Origin: Ananas comosus
Taxonomy: Eukaryota; Streptophyta; Magnoliopsida; Poales; Bromeliaceae
Length of the DNA: 64,000 nucleotides
Direction of reading: 5' to 3'
Assembly (NCBI RefSeq): GCF_001540865.1
Contig: NC_033632.1
Coordinates: 10,536,334-10,600,333, forward strand
Shown here: positions 36,620-55,548 of the stretch, piece by piece
Numbering within the stretch: position 1 is the stretch's first letter
How the letters are laid out: each line of letters opens with the position of its first letter
Position numbers and translations under genes: made by a program
The notes under the pieces: generated by a model
Told to the model about the DNA's origin: nothing
Seen by the model: the letters and a program-made list of their open reading frames with translations, nothing else
Databases searched by the model: none

Positions 36620-36966
36620 GGGAAAACTTTAAATATCACCCCTCCTTTAGTATCTTGTGGTTTAAATTGTACACTTTGGCATCCTATGATATCATTTTTT
36701 TTTCTTTTTGTTCTCTTCTTCACTATTTTTTTTTTTTTTCGTTAAATCAGTGATAAGGTTAAAACTTAAGGATACTAAAGTGAATTTTCGATAAACCATA
36801 TGTGGAGTATCTGAAGTTTTTTATATATAATTTAACGAAAAGTTAACAAAAGGGCTGATGAAAAGAGAAAAATAAAACCATATGGTATTAAATTGATACA
36901 CTTTAAATCACATGGTACGAAAGTTAGAAAGTGCAAAACCACAAAATTGGTATTTGAAGTTTACCC
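36620..36966. repeat. MITE of the GGGAAAACTT family, copy 4, with perfect 9-bp target duplication
   Basis: ATATTTTTA at 36611-36619 is repeated exactly at 36967-36975. The element starts GGGAAAACTTTAAATATCAC and ends ATTTGAAGTTTACCC. This copy gives the best evidence that the family is Mutator-like. It lies only 90 bp from copy 3 and in the same orientation. Confidence 0.85.
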
Positions 36967-36975
36967 ATATTTTTA

Positions 36976-38676
36976 TATTGAATTAAAAAATAATGGAGTT
37001 ATAAAATAATCTAAATCACTGATTAATGATTAACACCATTAGGTATAATATAAGATTATTTAAGCCTTTTATAAAGTAATTTTAATGATTTTTCAACATT
37101 ATTTGTCAGAAAACTAATAATTTTTAACAGCTGATATAAGATAGATTTAAAATACTTTATCACTTTGTAAATAATGTTGCAAAATTGAGAAATATTCGAC
37201 ATTATTTGTCTAAATAGTATTTAACAGTATCAATTGTAGATTTATTTTTAAAACATGGTAAAAAATAATAATTTTTTTCATTTCTGCTAATAGAATAAAA
37301 AATCTAAACTGGAGATTTTTAAAATCATTGGAAGTTTTATTTACCAAACGCCTAACTTTCGGTTCTGAAAATTAAATTATTATTATTTTTTTTTTCTAAA
37401 ACTATATAAATTGAAGGGATCAAATTTAGAGCACGATATACATATTTATTGTTGAATATAATTTGATTTATTTTTGAATATTTGGAAAATGTGGGTAGTG
37501 ACAAATTTTTGACGTTAAAATTGAAAGAGACCGCACGCGTAAGTCACGTAATTTATACAACGTGATTTAAGCGTAAAAAAACAAATTAAAAAGAAAGAAT
37601 CCAACACGTTTCTAATAAAGTTGCTCCTTCCACAATAAATAAAAATAAATAAAATATTTTAAAAAAAATCTCAAATATAATATATTTTTACATCGCTATT
37701 CTATTATATAAATGTGAACAAAATATTTAATGCGAAGAAATAAACGGTACGAATCTAAAATGCATGAACATGAATGAATAAAACGTTGACGTTGAAAACC
37801 ATCCTCGTAATCTTTTTTTTTTTTTTTTTCTTTTTAATATTTTGAAATTACTATTCTGATTTTTCTTAAGAATCTTTTGGTGAATCCTATCAAAATTCAT
37901 TCGAATTTGAATTCAAATTTCGACTTTGGATTGGGTTTAATTACATAAAAAAACCTGTTCTAAAATACTTAAAATTCAATCAAAATATAAAATTTGCAGG
38001 CGCCATCGTATATATATATATTTTTTGAAAGTACATCAGTGTATAACTTTATTATTATATTACAGATTGACAAAATAAAAATACACTAAGCTACAGAGAA
38101 GCTAATTAATATTTACTCCCTAACATTTTGAGAAAACTATCCAACTTTTCAATTTATTTGATTTGAGTCGGTTAACGGTAACCTGACTTCAAAATTTAAG
38201 CTAATTATTTAGTTTAATAAATTTCTAGTTACGAATATTATATAATATATGATAATTAAACTTGTAAAGATAAACGATGAGTTTAAATTTTGAAACAGGC
38301 TGACAGGTTGGGTTTAAAAAAATCAAAATTTTAAAAGATCAGATAGTTGAATCAAAATGGTCCATAGTTCAGATAAGTTTTGTATATATCTTTTTACCTA
38401 AATAAAATCAATTAAATCACTCCCTTTTTGAAACAAAAAAAGAAGAAATTTGACTTGAAAAAAATGATTTATAGTAAGTTGTGGTTTGATTTGAATCATT
38501 GGGTCAAAATCAATTTGCCTCTCATGGAAAGAGAGAAGTTACCCACCACATTGATTAAGACACCACCCACACCTAATAATAATATTTTTTTGTCATTGGT
38601 TTGTTCTCCAATTTGTGATGTTGAACACTCCACTAACATAATTTTTTGGGGTTTTGTGCTCACCAACTTATGTCAA
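36976..38676. other. AT-rich spacer
   Basis: Long A/T tracts, a poly-T run near 37815-37830 and a short TA run near 38011. The 90-codon frame at 38428 is low-complexity and unconvincing. No gene or clear element is recognised. Confidence 0.4.
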
Positions 38677-38685
38677 AATTTCAAA

Positions 38686-39496
38686 GGTAAAAATGCATGA
38701 GTACCCCCTCAACTATAGGATATTTTGTGCTGGCCCCGTCAAGTTTAGATTTTTTTTTTTTTAATTCTATCAAATGTAGTAGGAGTTGAGTTGGAATGCT
38801 ATTGATAGCAAATAGGCTCCGTTTTTATTCATTTGGTTTTGATAATGGAGCCTCCAAATCGACGAACGGTATCATTGAATATGATCAATACCACTTGAAG
38901 CATTTAGAAATTAATTTCATAATTTTTGATATTATTCTTTTATCCATCAAATGGACACAAAAATGAACGGTTGAAAATGAATATTTTTTAAAAGTGATGA
39001 TAGGAATCTTGTAATCAAGATCGATAGTATAAATCTTGTGCTAAATAGTTTAAAGAATTTTCTAACCAAAATTCAATTGATTTGGATATCTTTACACCGT
39101 TAAACGAAAAAACGCTCATATCGACTATTAAAATTATAAATTTTAAAACCCTTTGATCATTAAGTTAATGATGTCGAAAAGATTTGAAATTTAATTTCTA
39201 AATACTTCAAGTGGTATAAATCATATTCAATGATACTAATCGTGGTTCCATCATCGAAAACAAATGAGTAGTAATGGAGCCCGTTTGTTACCGATAACAT
39301 TCCAGCTCAACTCAATGCAATAGTTTAAATTAGTTTATAAAAAGTTAAATAGGATTAGATTTTTTTAAAGTTACTTAGATACTAAAATTTAATTTAAAAA
39401 AAATTAGAAGGTAGAGAAGTGTCAATTTATAAAATTAAAGTTGAGTGGTCTTTTCCAGAATTGACTATAGTTGAGGGGTCTCCATACATATTTGCC
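38686..39496. repeat. Composite MITE (811 bp) with near-perfect 9-bp target duplication
   Basis: The flanks AATTTCAAA (38677-38685) and AATTTCAAG (39497-39505) match at 8 of 9 positions. Outer ends GGTAAAAATGCATGAGTACC and the inverted 'ggtctccatacatatttgcc' belong to the family seen at 16762-17528. A second palindrome (about 38784-39312) starts GAGTTGAGTTGGAATGCTAT and is mirrored by 'gataacattccagctcaactc' words. It belongs to the foldback family of 21767-22262, so one MITE is nested in another. Confidence 0.72.
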
Positions 39497-39505
39497 AATT
39501 TCAAG

Positions 39506-46568
<7,063 letters not shown>

Positions 46569-46872
46569 GGCACTTAGGCACAATAGTACTACAAGATTGA
46601 AGTACATATTTTTTTTGTCCTTTTTTTTTTTTCTTTTATTCATTATTGGGGATCATGGATGAGATTATTCTTTCTTATTTTGAACATAATGTATAGCAAA
46701 AAGAAAGAGAGAAAGAGAGAGAGAAAGAAAATAAAAAGCAAATTCAACATAAATTACTAGCTACCTCCTCTTCCTTTTCTTTTTCTCTTAATTGATTCAA
46801 TTGTTCATTCCATTTGTAGCCATCTACCCCCCTTTACTTTGTCCCCGTCTCAATTCCCTCCTTATACAAAAT
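46569..46872. other. 3' UTR and short spacer after the GH9 gene
   Basis: U-rich sequence follows the stop, then a GA-rich tract (46700-46735) with AATAAA-like words at about 46730 that could serve polyadenylation. Nothing else recognised. Confidence 0.5.
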
Positions 46873-49800
46873 TTTGATTCGATTTAAACTTGTACTTTAT
46901 TACTGTCTCAAATAGATCTCAAAAGTTTTGATGATTGCTGGTACAGATCGCGTGTAAAACTTTATGAAAACGAGTTATAAAGTGGTGGATACAATTGAAA
47001 ACAAAATTTATGCAAGGGGGTGATTAAAATACGGCGCAAAGTGCAAGGGGTGTTTTATAATTCAGCCTTATGTTTAGTTATGAACTTCTAATCATCAGAA
47101 GCAAACACATCAAGTTAAGATAAATAGTTATTTTCATTTTGTTTATCCTAGTATGCTACACCTTTTGAATTAATTTGAGCAGGCTCACGTTCAGTTTGAA
47201 ATTAAAATGAGTTAAAACAAAATCTAAGTCGTTTTCGACTCGAGCTTAATCTGAGCTGGCTCAAATTTCGAACAGATTTCAACTGACCTCTAAGAAAATA
47301 TTAATACTAGCTGTTATTATTATTATTAATTTTTTATTATAGATGCTTGCTTTTTTTTTTTGTAGTATTACTAATTAGTATTACACTTTTAAAAGCCATC
47401 TAATAAAAACAAAAGGTTAAAAATAGTATTTGAATTTACTTTACATGTAACGACTGAATCACCAGCTCAAAATATTTAATCTCAGTTATTATTATTATTA
47501 TTATTATTATTAAGACTTATAGTTTTTTATCTACCTAATCATAATTCTTTTCGTCCAATGTGGAATTATTGGGTGTCACAGACTTCCGCCGTTTAGGCCT
47601 TGACGTTTTTGTCAACTCAGTCACGCACACAGCCTAAAATTATTAGGCGGTGGTGAGCCCCACTCATATTTTTGGTGGGTAAATCGACTCTTATACGTAC
47701 CAAATGTAATGACCCAATCCGCTGGTAATAATAATTAGTTGGGTCCAAACCATCACCCAAAATGTTTAAGCTAGTTATCTACCTAATCACAACTCAGTTT
47801 CTATTTGATATAGGACTATTGGGGTGAAAATAATATTTATATATATTATTTTAGTTTCAAGCTATATCAAGCCGAAACACGAGCGAGCTGGGTCAACTCG
47901 CAAATTTAGCTTGTTTATTTTCTTGGGTTGAGAAAAGTGAGCTCGTAATCTGCTTGTTTATTAAACGAGCAAGCCGAATTCGAGCCGATTTCGAATCAAA
48001 CAATGGCTCGCTTGTGAACGGCGAGCTGAATTGACAGAGCAACTAACATTCTAGCTACAACCCACCTAATTAATACCCTAACATCAACAACTTATTAATG
48101 GGTATAAATCACATGATCCAAAAATGCTTTATAACTAAGCCACCAACAATTATTTATGTGTTACTTACATCTCAATTCTTTTTCTTTTTCTTTTTCTTTT
48201 TGACAAAAATGACATTATATAGCTAATGTGAAATTATTGTGGTGCCAAACAAATAAGTTGAGATTAATTTCATATTACACTGATTGAATTTGATCAAACA
48301 ACTTGATTTAGCCTAAAAGACCAGGTTAAGGCTCTAATTAAACAAATGGGATTTTAGGTGTTGTGTTTATTTGTGGGATTTGTGGAATAATATTTACATA
48401 CCAACCATGTGTTTCACATGTATTTAATTATCATCTTTAGATAAGCTATTTGGAATTACAGTCAAAATGCGTACATTATCCATTTTTTATATTAATTCGA
48501 TTAAGATATAATTTTTGCGTTTCCACTCAAAAACAGAAACGTATATCTCTGCATGCTTCGACCCCAACTTTTCTTGGTCCAATAATGATAGAAAAATCCT
48601 GATGTCAAATTTGAAATAATATAGAAAAAGTTATAGTAAATTTAGTTAAGTTCTATTTTTTTTTTATTTAATATAAACTACTTTGAAAACTTAAAGCATG
48701 TCGACTGATAAGTTAAAAAATTATTGGAGGATAAAATCGAATGATTTTTTTTAATAATACTGTAGTATAAATTTATTTTAGGAACATAAAGACATTTTGA
48801 AAGAAAAATTTACATACTTAAACTTTGGATTAATTTTATACAGGTCGCTGCAATTGTATCAAATAGCAAATATATNGATTCGATTTAAACTTGTACTTTA
48901 TTACTGTCTCAAATAGATCTCAAAAGTTTTGATGACTGCTGGTATATATATATCGGGTGTAAAACTTTATGAAAACGAGTTATAAAGTGGTGGATACAAT
49001 TGAAAACAAAATTTATGCAAGGGGGTGATTAAAATCCGGCGCAAAGTGCAAGGGGTGTTTTATAATTTAGCCTTTATGTTTAGTTATGAACTTCTAATCA
49101 TCAGAAGCAAACACACCAAGTTAAGATAAATAGTTATTTTCTTTTTTTCTTTTTTTTCTTTTTTTTTTTTTTGAGAGATAGGTAGCACGCTACCCGCTTC
49201 GTTTATTTCATTTAGAAATAAACTAAGCTAGAATTGTGAATCAATTAGGATTCGAACTTGGGTCTCCGGTACCAACCACCAAACCCTTTGCCACATGCTC
49301 TAGGGACGGTTGGTGATAAATAGTTATTTTCATTTTGTTGATCCTAGTATGCTACACCTTTTGAATTAAATCGTCAACGAACCGAACATGAGCTAGCTAG
49401 AGCCAATATGAGATCCGCTCAGAAATAATTTGAGCAGGCTCACGTTCAGTTTGAAATTAAAATGAGCTAAAACAAAATCTAAGTCGTTTTCAACTCAAAA
49501 TTAATTTGAGCTGGCTTAGAAAATTTTTCGAACAGATTTGAATTGATCTTGAATAAAATATTAATACTAGCTGTTATTATTATTATTATTAATTTTTTAT
49601 TATAGATGCTTGCTTTTCTTTTTTTTTGTAGTATTACTAATTAGTATTACACTTTTAAAAGCCATCTAATAAAAACAAAAGGTTAAAAGTAGTATTTGAA
49701 TTTACTTTACATGTAACGACCGAATCACCAGCTCAAAATATTTAAGCTCAGTTATTATTATTATTATTATTATTAAGACTTATAGTTTTTTATCTACCTA

Positions 49801-50903
49801 ATCACAATTATTTTCATCAAATGTGGAATTATTGGGTGTCACAGACTTCCGTCGTTTAGGCCCTGACGTTTTTGTCAACCCAGTCACACACTCAGCCTAA
49901 AATTATTAGGCGGTGTGAGCCCCACTCATACTTTTGGCGGGTAAATCGACTATTATACGTACCAAATGTAATGACCCAATTCGCTGGTAATAATAATTAG
50001 TTGGGTCCAAACCACCGCCCAAAATGTTTAAGCCAGTTATCTATCTAATCACAACTCAGTTTCTATTTGATATCGGACTATTGGGGTGAAAATAATATTT
50101 ATATATATTATTTTAGTTTCAAGCTATATCAAGCCGAAACATGAGCGAGCTGGGTCAACTCGCAAATTTAGCTTGTTTATTTTCTTGGGTTGAGAAAAGT
50201 GAGCTCGTAATCTGCTTGTTTATTAAACGAGCAAGCCGAGTTCGAGCCGATTTCGAATCAAACAATGGCTCGCTTGTGAACGGCGAGCTGAATTGACAGA
50301 GCAACTGACATTCTAGTTACAACCCACCTAATTAATACCCTAACATCAACAACTTATTAATGGGTATAAATCACATGATCCAAAAATTAATGCTTTATAA
50401 CTAAGCCTCCAACAATTATTTATGTGTTACTTACATCTCAATTCTTTTTCTTTTTCTTTTTCTTTTTGACAAAAATGACATTATATAGCTAATGTGAAAT
50501 TATTGGGGTGCCAAACAAATAAGTTGAGATTAATTTCATATTACACTGATTGAATTTGATCAAACAACTTGATTTAGCCTAAAAGACCAGGTTAAGGCTC
50601 TAATTAAACAAATGGGATTTTAGGTGTTGTGTTTATTTGTGGGATTTGTGGAATACTATTTACATACCAACCATGTGTTTCACATGTATTTAATTATCAT
50701 CTTTAGATAAGCTATTTGTAATTACAGTCTAAATGCGTACATTATCCATTTTTTACATTAATTCGATTAAGATATAATTTTTGCGTTTCCACTCAAAAAC
50801 AGAAACGTATATCTCTGCATGCTTCGACCCAACTTTTCTTGGTCCAATAATGATAGAAAAATCCTGAGGTCAAATTTGAAATAATATAGAAAAAGTTATA
50901 GTA
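46873..50903. repeat. ~1.8 kb duplication: copy A 46873-48637, copy B 48877-50903
   Basis: Copy B begins right after the n at 48876 with GATTCGATTTAAACTTGTAC and ends right before the n at 50904 at '...aagttatagta'. Copy A shares both end points (46873 and about 48637). Between them lies a unique 238-bp stretch (48638-48875). The copies differ by scattered substitutions, small indels, an ~80-bp segment near 49370-49430 present only in B, and a SINE present only in B. Both hold a (TTA)n run and 'gagcgagctgggtcaactcg' blocks. No gene is in either copy. Confidence 0.87.
49142..49314 (-). mobile_element. tRNA-derived SINE, minus strand, with perfect 17-bp target duplication
   Basis: Same family as 24677-24836: on the minus strand it reads CCAACCGTCCCTAGAGCATG, then box-A-like and box-B-like (AAGTTCGAATCCTAATTGAT) segments and an A-rich tail. 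The 17-mer GATAAATAGTTATTTTC flanks it at 49125-49141 and 49315-49331. Copy A of the surrounding duplication has this 17-mer only once (47119-47135), i.e. the empty site. Confidence 0.9.
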
Positions 50904-52180
50904 NACGATGTGTTTTCGGAGATTTTTCATTATGATAATATGATGAGCTTTTTATCCCCCGAACTTAAGTAAAAATGTTTTATTCTTATTCCCCAACTTA
51001 GAGACTGGAATAACTATCGTAAAATCTATCATTAGTTATAGGACCCGATAGATTAATAATTTTTCCTGTTATTAGACCACGGATGAAAACAATACCATCA
51101 TATTGTAGTTGAGGAGAAGAAAAGAGAAAAAAAAAGTTAATTATACAAACATTTAAAATGTGTTCATGAATTGGTAAAGTACGAAACGTGTTTTCATATT
51201 AAGTAACATTATTATAATTTACCAGACAAATAAGATCTCTAGAGAAGATCAACTTACGTTCTTTTTGATTACATACTTCTGTTAAGGTAACGTGTATTAA
51301 GATTTTATTTAGAAAAAAGAACTAAAAAAAATGAGGTGACTTGTATAGATAACTTAATAATATATATATTCTTACTTTGCCTTGCCCGCCTGCTGTGCAT
51401 TGGGAATTTTATCGAGTTCGCCCGCCCCGCGCCCGCACCGCGTCGCGTACGGCTAGACTCGGCTAGATCCCCCCTCTCTCCCTTGCCTTGCCCGTCCGCT
51501 GTGCATTGGGAAATTTGTTGAGTTCAAAATTATATAGATAACTAGCAATTTCAATCTATAACGACTGTTTCTTTTATTAAGGAGACCGGGTTAGACTGTT
51601 TGGATACCCGTCCGACCTAAACCGGGTTAGATTATATATTGTTCACAAATTTGAGATTAGGTAAAAATAAACAGAGAACCCTTTCTCTACATTGTAATCA
51701 AGAGGGGTATTTTTAAAATCCCTATTAACGTATATTGATGGAATTTTTTATAATTTATTATTTATACAAGGATGTTTTAAATTCAATAATCTAAATAGAG
51801 AGGTTTTCAGAAAGGCAGACGTTTATATAGGAAGACAATGGTTTTAAATCTATCGGTACTCAATTTTTTCGATTGGTGTCAATGGTGTCAATTGATTTAT
51901 TATTTTACTGAAAAATTAGGATATATTAAACATAAGGTTACAACTCGGGCCAATAAAAAGAGTGAGAGAGGAGAAATAAGTACCGCTACCGCTCTGAATA
52001 CCGACGTCGCTGCAGCTTCCGCTCCGGGAGCCAACGTCGTTTTTATTCTATGCGCCGTGCACGGGGCCGTTTTCGCTCCTCTTTCTCTCTTTTTTTAATC
52101 AAAAAAAATTCATGTTTAAACATTCCTATTTTACCAATAAAATACGTGGATAGTAATTTTTTGATTGCCATTTAGTTGCC

Positions 52181-52221
<41 letters not shown>
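50904..52221. other. Spacer with GC-rich island and (TA)n run
   Basis: After the n at 50904 the sequence is AT-rich. A GC-rich island (about 51388-51530) holds two 'gctgtgcattggga' repeats around 'cccgccccgcgcccgcacc'. A second GC-richer patch is at 51960-52075. A (TA)n run spans about 52180-52220. The open frames over the islands are low in complexity and not supported. Confidence 0.5.
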
Positions 52222-52226
<5 letters not shown>

Positions 52227-53641
52227 TGGACAACTTCAAAATATTAAAAAAAATATAAAATAAAGAGTGAAGTTCAATTTGTCACTATGTGGGTTAGCGC
52301 ATTTTTATTTCACTATTCTATGACTCACGAAATTAGACTTTACTATGTAATATTAATTTTGTGTCACTTAAAGACTACTTTTAAATAGGTATGTATAAAT
52401 CGCAAGATGGCAAAACAAATTTTGCAACCATATGATTTATGTATTGTCTTTGAAGGGACCGGCTGAGGGGTTATCGAGCACTCTTCAAACCCACACGGTA
52501 CAAGTATAGCAGAAATAGTATCTTTTGGAGATGAAATAAACGAGAACGATCATAGAAAACAAGCACAAAAATAGCACAACAACAAAAACAAACAGGAGAA
52601 CACAAGAACACATGATTTACATAATTCGGCCGATAATGTGTCAACCCACGTTCACGGGTAAGAGCTCATTAATGCGTTCTTTAATTAATCACGACACAAA
52701 AGTAAGAAGGAATAAGATTATATTACAAGAATCTCTTTCTGAGGAGTTCCTCACATTTTACTATCAACTACGGTATATACAATAAAGCTGTAAACTCTAA
52801 AACATGAATTATAAAAGTTATAATCCTAAAACCTCAATTCTAATAGGAAACGAACTACACTATCCATCCAAGTCCCTTATTCACTTCTAGTCATCAATTT
52901 TTTCCTAGAAATTATCTACAAAGTATATCTGAATCATCCGTAATCTTAAGGCACAAGCTTAGAGCAAATTGGAGTTACCCACTGTATACGTTATTGAGTT
53001 GAGTTTTTGAACCCAAATTGGAGTACCAGTACTAAAACACATTCAAAAATTTCAATACCATACTCCAAATCTCATATAGATACTAAATACAAAAAAATAG
53101 GCTTCAACAACGTTGAATTTTAGGGAACTCAGATAGAAACTTTTGAGGTACTCTGGTACTTAAACTTTAGATTTCGGTACTTAATTTCCAGAAAGCTCAA
53201 ATATTCAATTTTTTTACTGTAATATCGATTCAGAAAATGGCTTCGTATAATCCAATAGTTTTACGATCAATTTTTATGACAAAACAGAATAAAATTACAG
53301 AATAACAAAGTGCAACTTTTAAATCTCTATATAGAATGTAAAAATATGCTAAGCCACAGAGGAGAGGTTTATCCTAAAATAAAACTCAATTGTCCCCATT
53401 GGCACTAAAAGAGCACAACATGTGTCTAAATTATAAGTAGGGGAGGATGTGAGAAAGAGAAGGAGATGATAAATAAGTGTGTGAGAAACAGAAGGAGATG
53501 ATAAATAAGTGGGTTGTTTTCAGGTCCACCATGCATGATGTATCACATTCAATAAAGTGTTGTTGCTCCACTTGAGTTGCTAGTTTAGAAACCCAGGATA
53601 GAGTCAAAAATTAAAAAAAAACAAAACAAAACAAAATTTGG
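52222..53641. repeat. Segmental duplication C, copy 1 (lacks the solo LTR)
   Basis: Collinear with 55549-56776 plus 58715-58857, starting 'ggacaacttcaaaatatt' and ending 'aacaaaacaaaatttgga'. Near its end this copy has a ~36-bp internal tandem repeat ('gaaggagatgataaataagtg'). At the position where copy 2 is split by a 1.9 kb solo LTR, this copy reads straight through 'agatgataaataagtgggtt'. It breaks at the left end of the MITE at 53643. No gene. Confidence 0.87.
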
Positions 53642-53642
53642 A

Positions 53643-53999
53643 GGGAAAACTTCAAAAACCCCCTCTGTGGTTTCGTGCTTTCTCACTTTAGTACCCTGCG
53701 GTTTAAAACGTATCAATTTGCCCCCCTGTGGTTTCGTTTTTATCTTTTTGTTATCAATTTTATTATTATTTTTTTTTAAAATCAGTGACAAAGTTAAAAT
53801 TAAAGGATACTAAAGTGACTATTCGATAAATATAGATGGTTATCTGAAGTTTTTTGTATATAATTTAACGAAATATTAACGAAAAAGTTTCCGAAAAGAT
53901 AAAAATGAAACCACAGGGGGGTAAATTGATACGTTTTAAACCACAGGATAGCAAAGTGAGAATGCACGAAACTACAGGGGAGGTTTTTGAAGTTTTCCC
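53643..53999. repeat. MITE of the GGGAAAACTT family, copy 6
   Basis: Starts GGGAAAACTTCAAAAACCCC and ends TTTTTGAAGTTTTCCC, nearly identical to copy 1 at 11528-11885, including the long inner arm with CCCCCCTGTGGTTTCGTTTT. These two are therefore the youngest pair in the window. Its left end coincides with the right break of segmental duplication C. Confidence 0.83.
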
Positions 54000-54243
54000 A
54001 TATAAAAATGAATATATGTTTAAGATTTGGGATAAAATATCGTGAATTAACCTTGTAGGTTTCTAATTCTATGTGTGCATTTGGCTTCAAGAGGTCAAAT
54101 TTCGCATCTGGTGATTGCAATGCATTTTTTTTTTTTTTTTTTTTTTTTAAANNNNNNNNNNNNNNNNNNNNNNNNNNNNNNNNNNNNNNNNNNNNNNNNN
54201 NNNNNNNNNNNNNNNNNNNNNNNNNNNNNNNNNNNNNNNNNNN

Positions 54244-54283
<40 letters not shown>

Positions 54284-55548
54284 TGATTTACCGTTAGTTT
54301 TTTAATGATAGGCGCATAAAATAACAATTTTATCCTTACAAATTTGTACTTAAAAAAAATTAATTTTTTTCTCTCTTTCTCCTCGCTTTTGCCGCGGCAC
54401 GTGCCGCGTATCTTATTTTTGCTGCAACCGAGGGCCTCGCCTTCTACGTCGCTGCAGCCATAAGTCTCGCCGTCGCCATGAATAAAGGGGAGAGAGTGAG
54501 AAAAATTACCGGGCTCAACATTGGAATACAAATTATATAGGATTAAAAAGTCATTTTATTATTTAGTTAACTGTGGTTAATTAGCTTTTTTAACTCATGA
54601 CTATCTAAATTTTGATAACAGAAGGATATATTTGCAGACGGAAAGGCTTTTGGAGAGATAAATCTAATAACTTAAATTTTGTAGGAACATATTTATTATT
54701 TAATATTTTTTAAGGTAGTTATATGCAATTATCCCTAAAATTTTTATGGGGAGAACTAATGTTACATCTCTTTCCCAAGAGACAAATAAAAATGGATTAG
54801 AGTTTAAACACTTGTTATATATTAGATTGGGCCAAATCCAGCCTGCCCATAGGTTTGTCAGATTGGGCCAGAGGAATTATTTTCTTTGTCAGCAATATCT
54901 AACTTTAACAATCAATAGATATATTAAAGCTTGAGTTGTTTAAAGGATTACGTGTCGCCTGCCCGTTTCGTTCCCTCTCTCCCCCCTAGATCGGCTCAGA
55001 TCGGCATGCGCCGGGCCACGCCCGCGCCCCGCCCGCTTAAGCTATTTTAAGGGTTACGTGTCGTCCGCCCGTTCCGTTTCATTCTTATATATATAATAAT
55101 TCAATAGATATGTTCAGAGGAGTAAAAAAAATCAAGAAAAAAGATTTATTTTAGAATTATGTGCAATGGAATTGTCTTCATACATTAGTTTTTCTTGCAT
55201 TCAACTAGAAGAGATCTCTAGAATAAACAGACCATTTAATATTATTACAATGAATTATACTTTTGTGCAAAGCATGAAATGGTTAAGTACTTGTGTAAAA
55301 TTTACAAACATATTAATTGAAATAAAAAAAAAAAGAGGAGTTGATGCTATACTACCATAACTAAAGTAGGCACCAGATTATTGTACTTTTTAACAATTAG
55401 AAAGCGCAGGATATTGATTACTATCGAAAATGTTACCAATAAGATCAGAGATTCAACCCTCTATTCTCATTTCGTAAAAATAAGTTTTAAGCCCCCTATT
55501 TTTTGAGTAGTATAATAGTATTAATTTTTAGAGATTTTTGTGTAGCAA
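54000..55548. other. Spacer with assembly gap
   Basis: A poly-T tract (54126-54148) leads into 92 N (54152-54243), followed by a (TA)n run (54244-54278). A GC-richer patch at 54380-54480 and a GC-rich island at about 54950-55030 resemble those at 51960-52075 and 51388-51530. Frames spanning the Ns are meaningless. No gene recognised. Confidence 0.5.
54152..54243. other. Assembly gap of 92 N
   Basis: Unknown bases between a poly-T tract and a (TA)n run. Single ambiguous bases at 5114, 9619, 19721, 24327, 48876, 50904 and 60031 probably mark further joins, since three of them sit exactly at duplication ends. Confidence 0.95.

Noticed and set aside
53800..54531. 243-codon minus-strand frame and two plus-strand frames across the N gap
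   Set aside because: They include Xs from 92 unknown bases, poly-T and TA repeats, and translated MITE arms.
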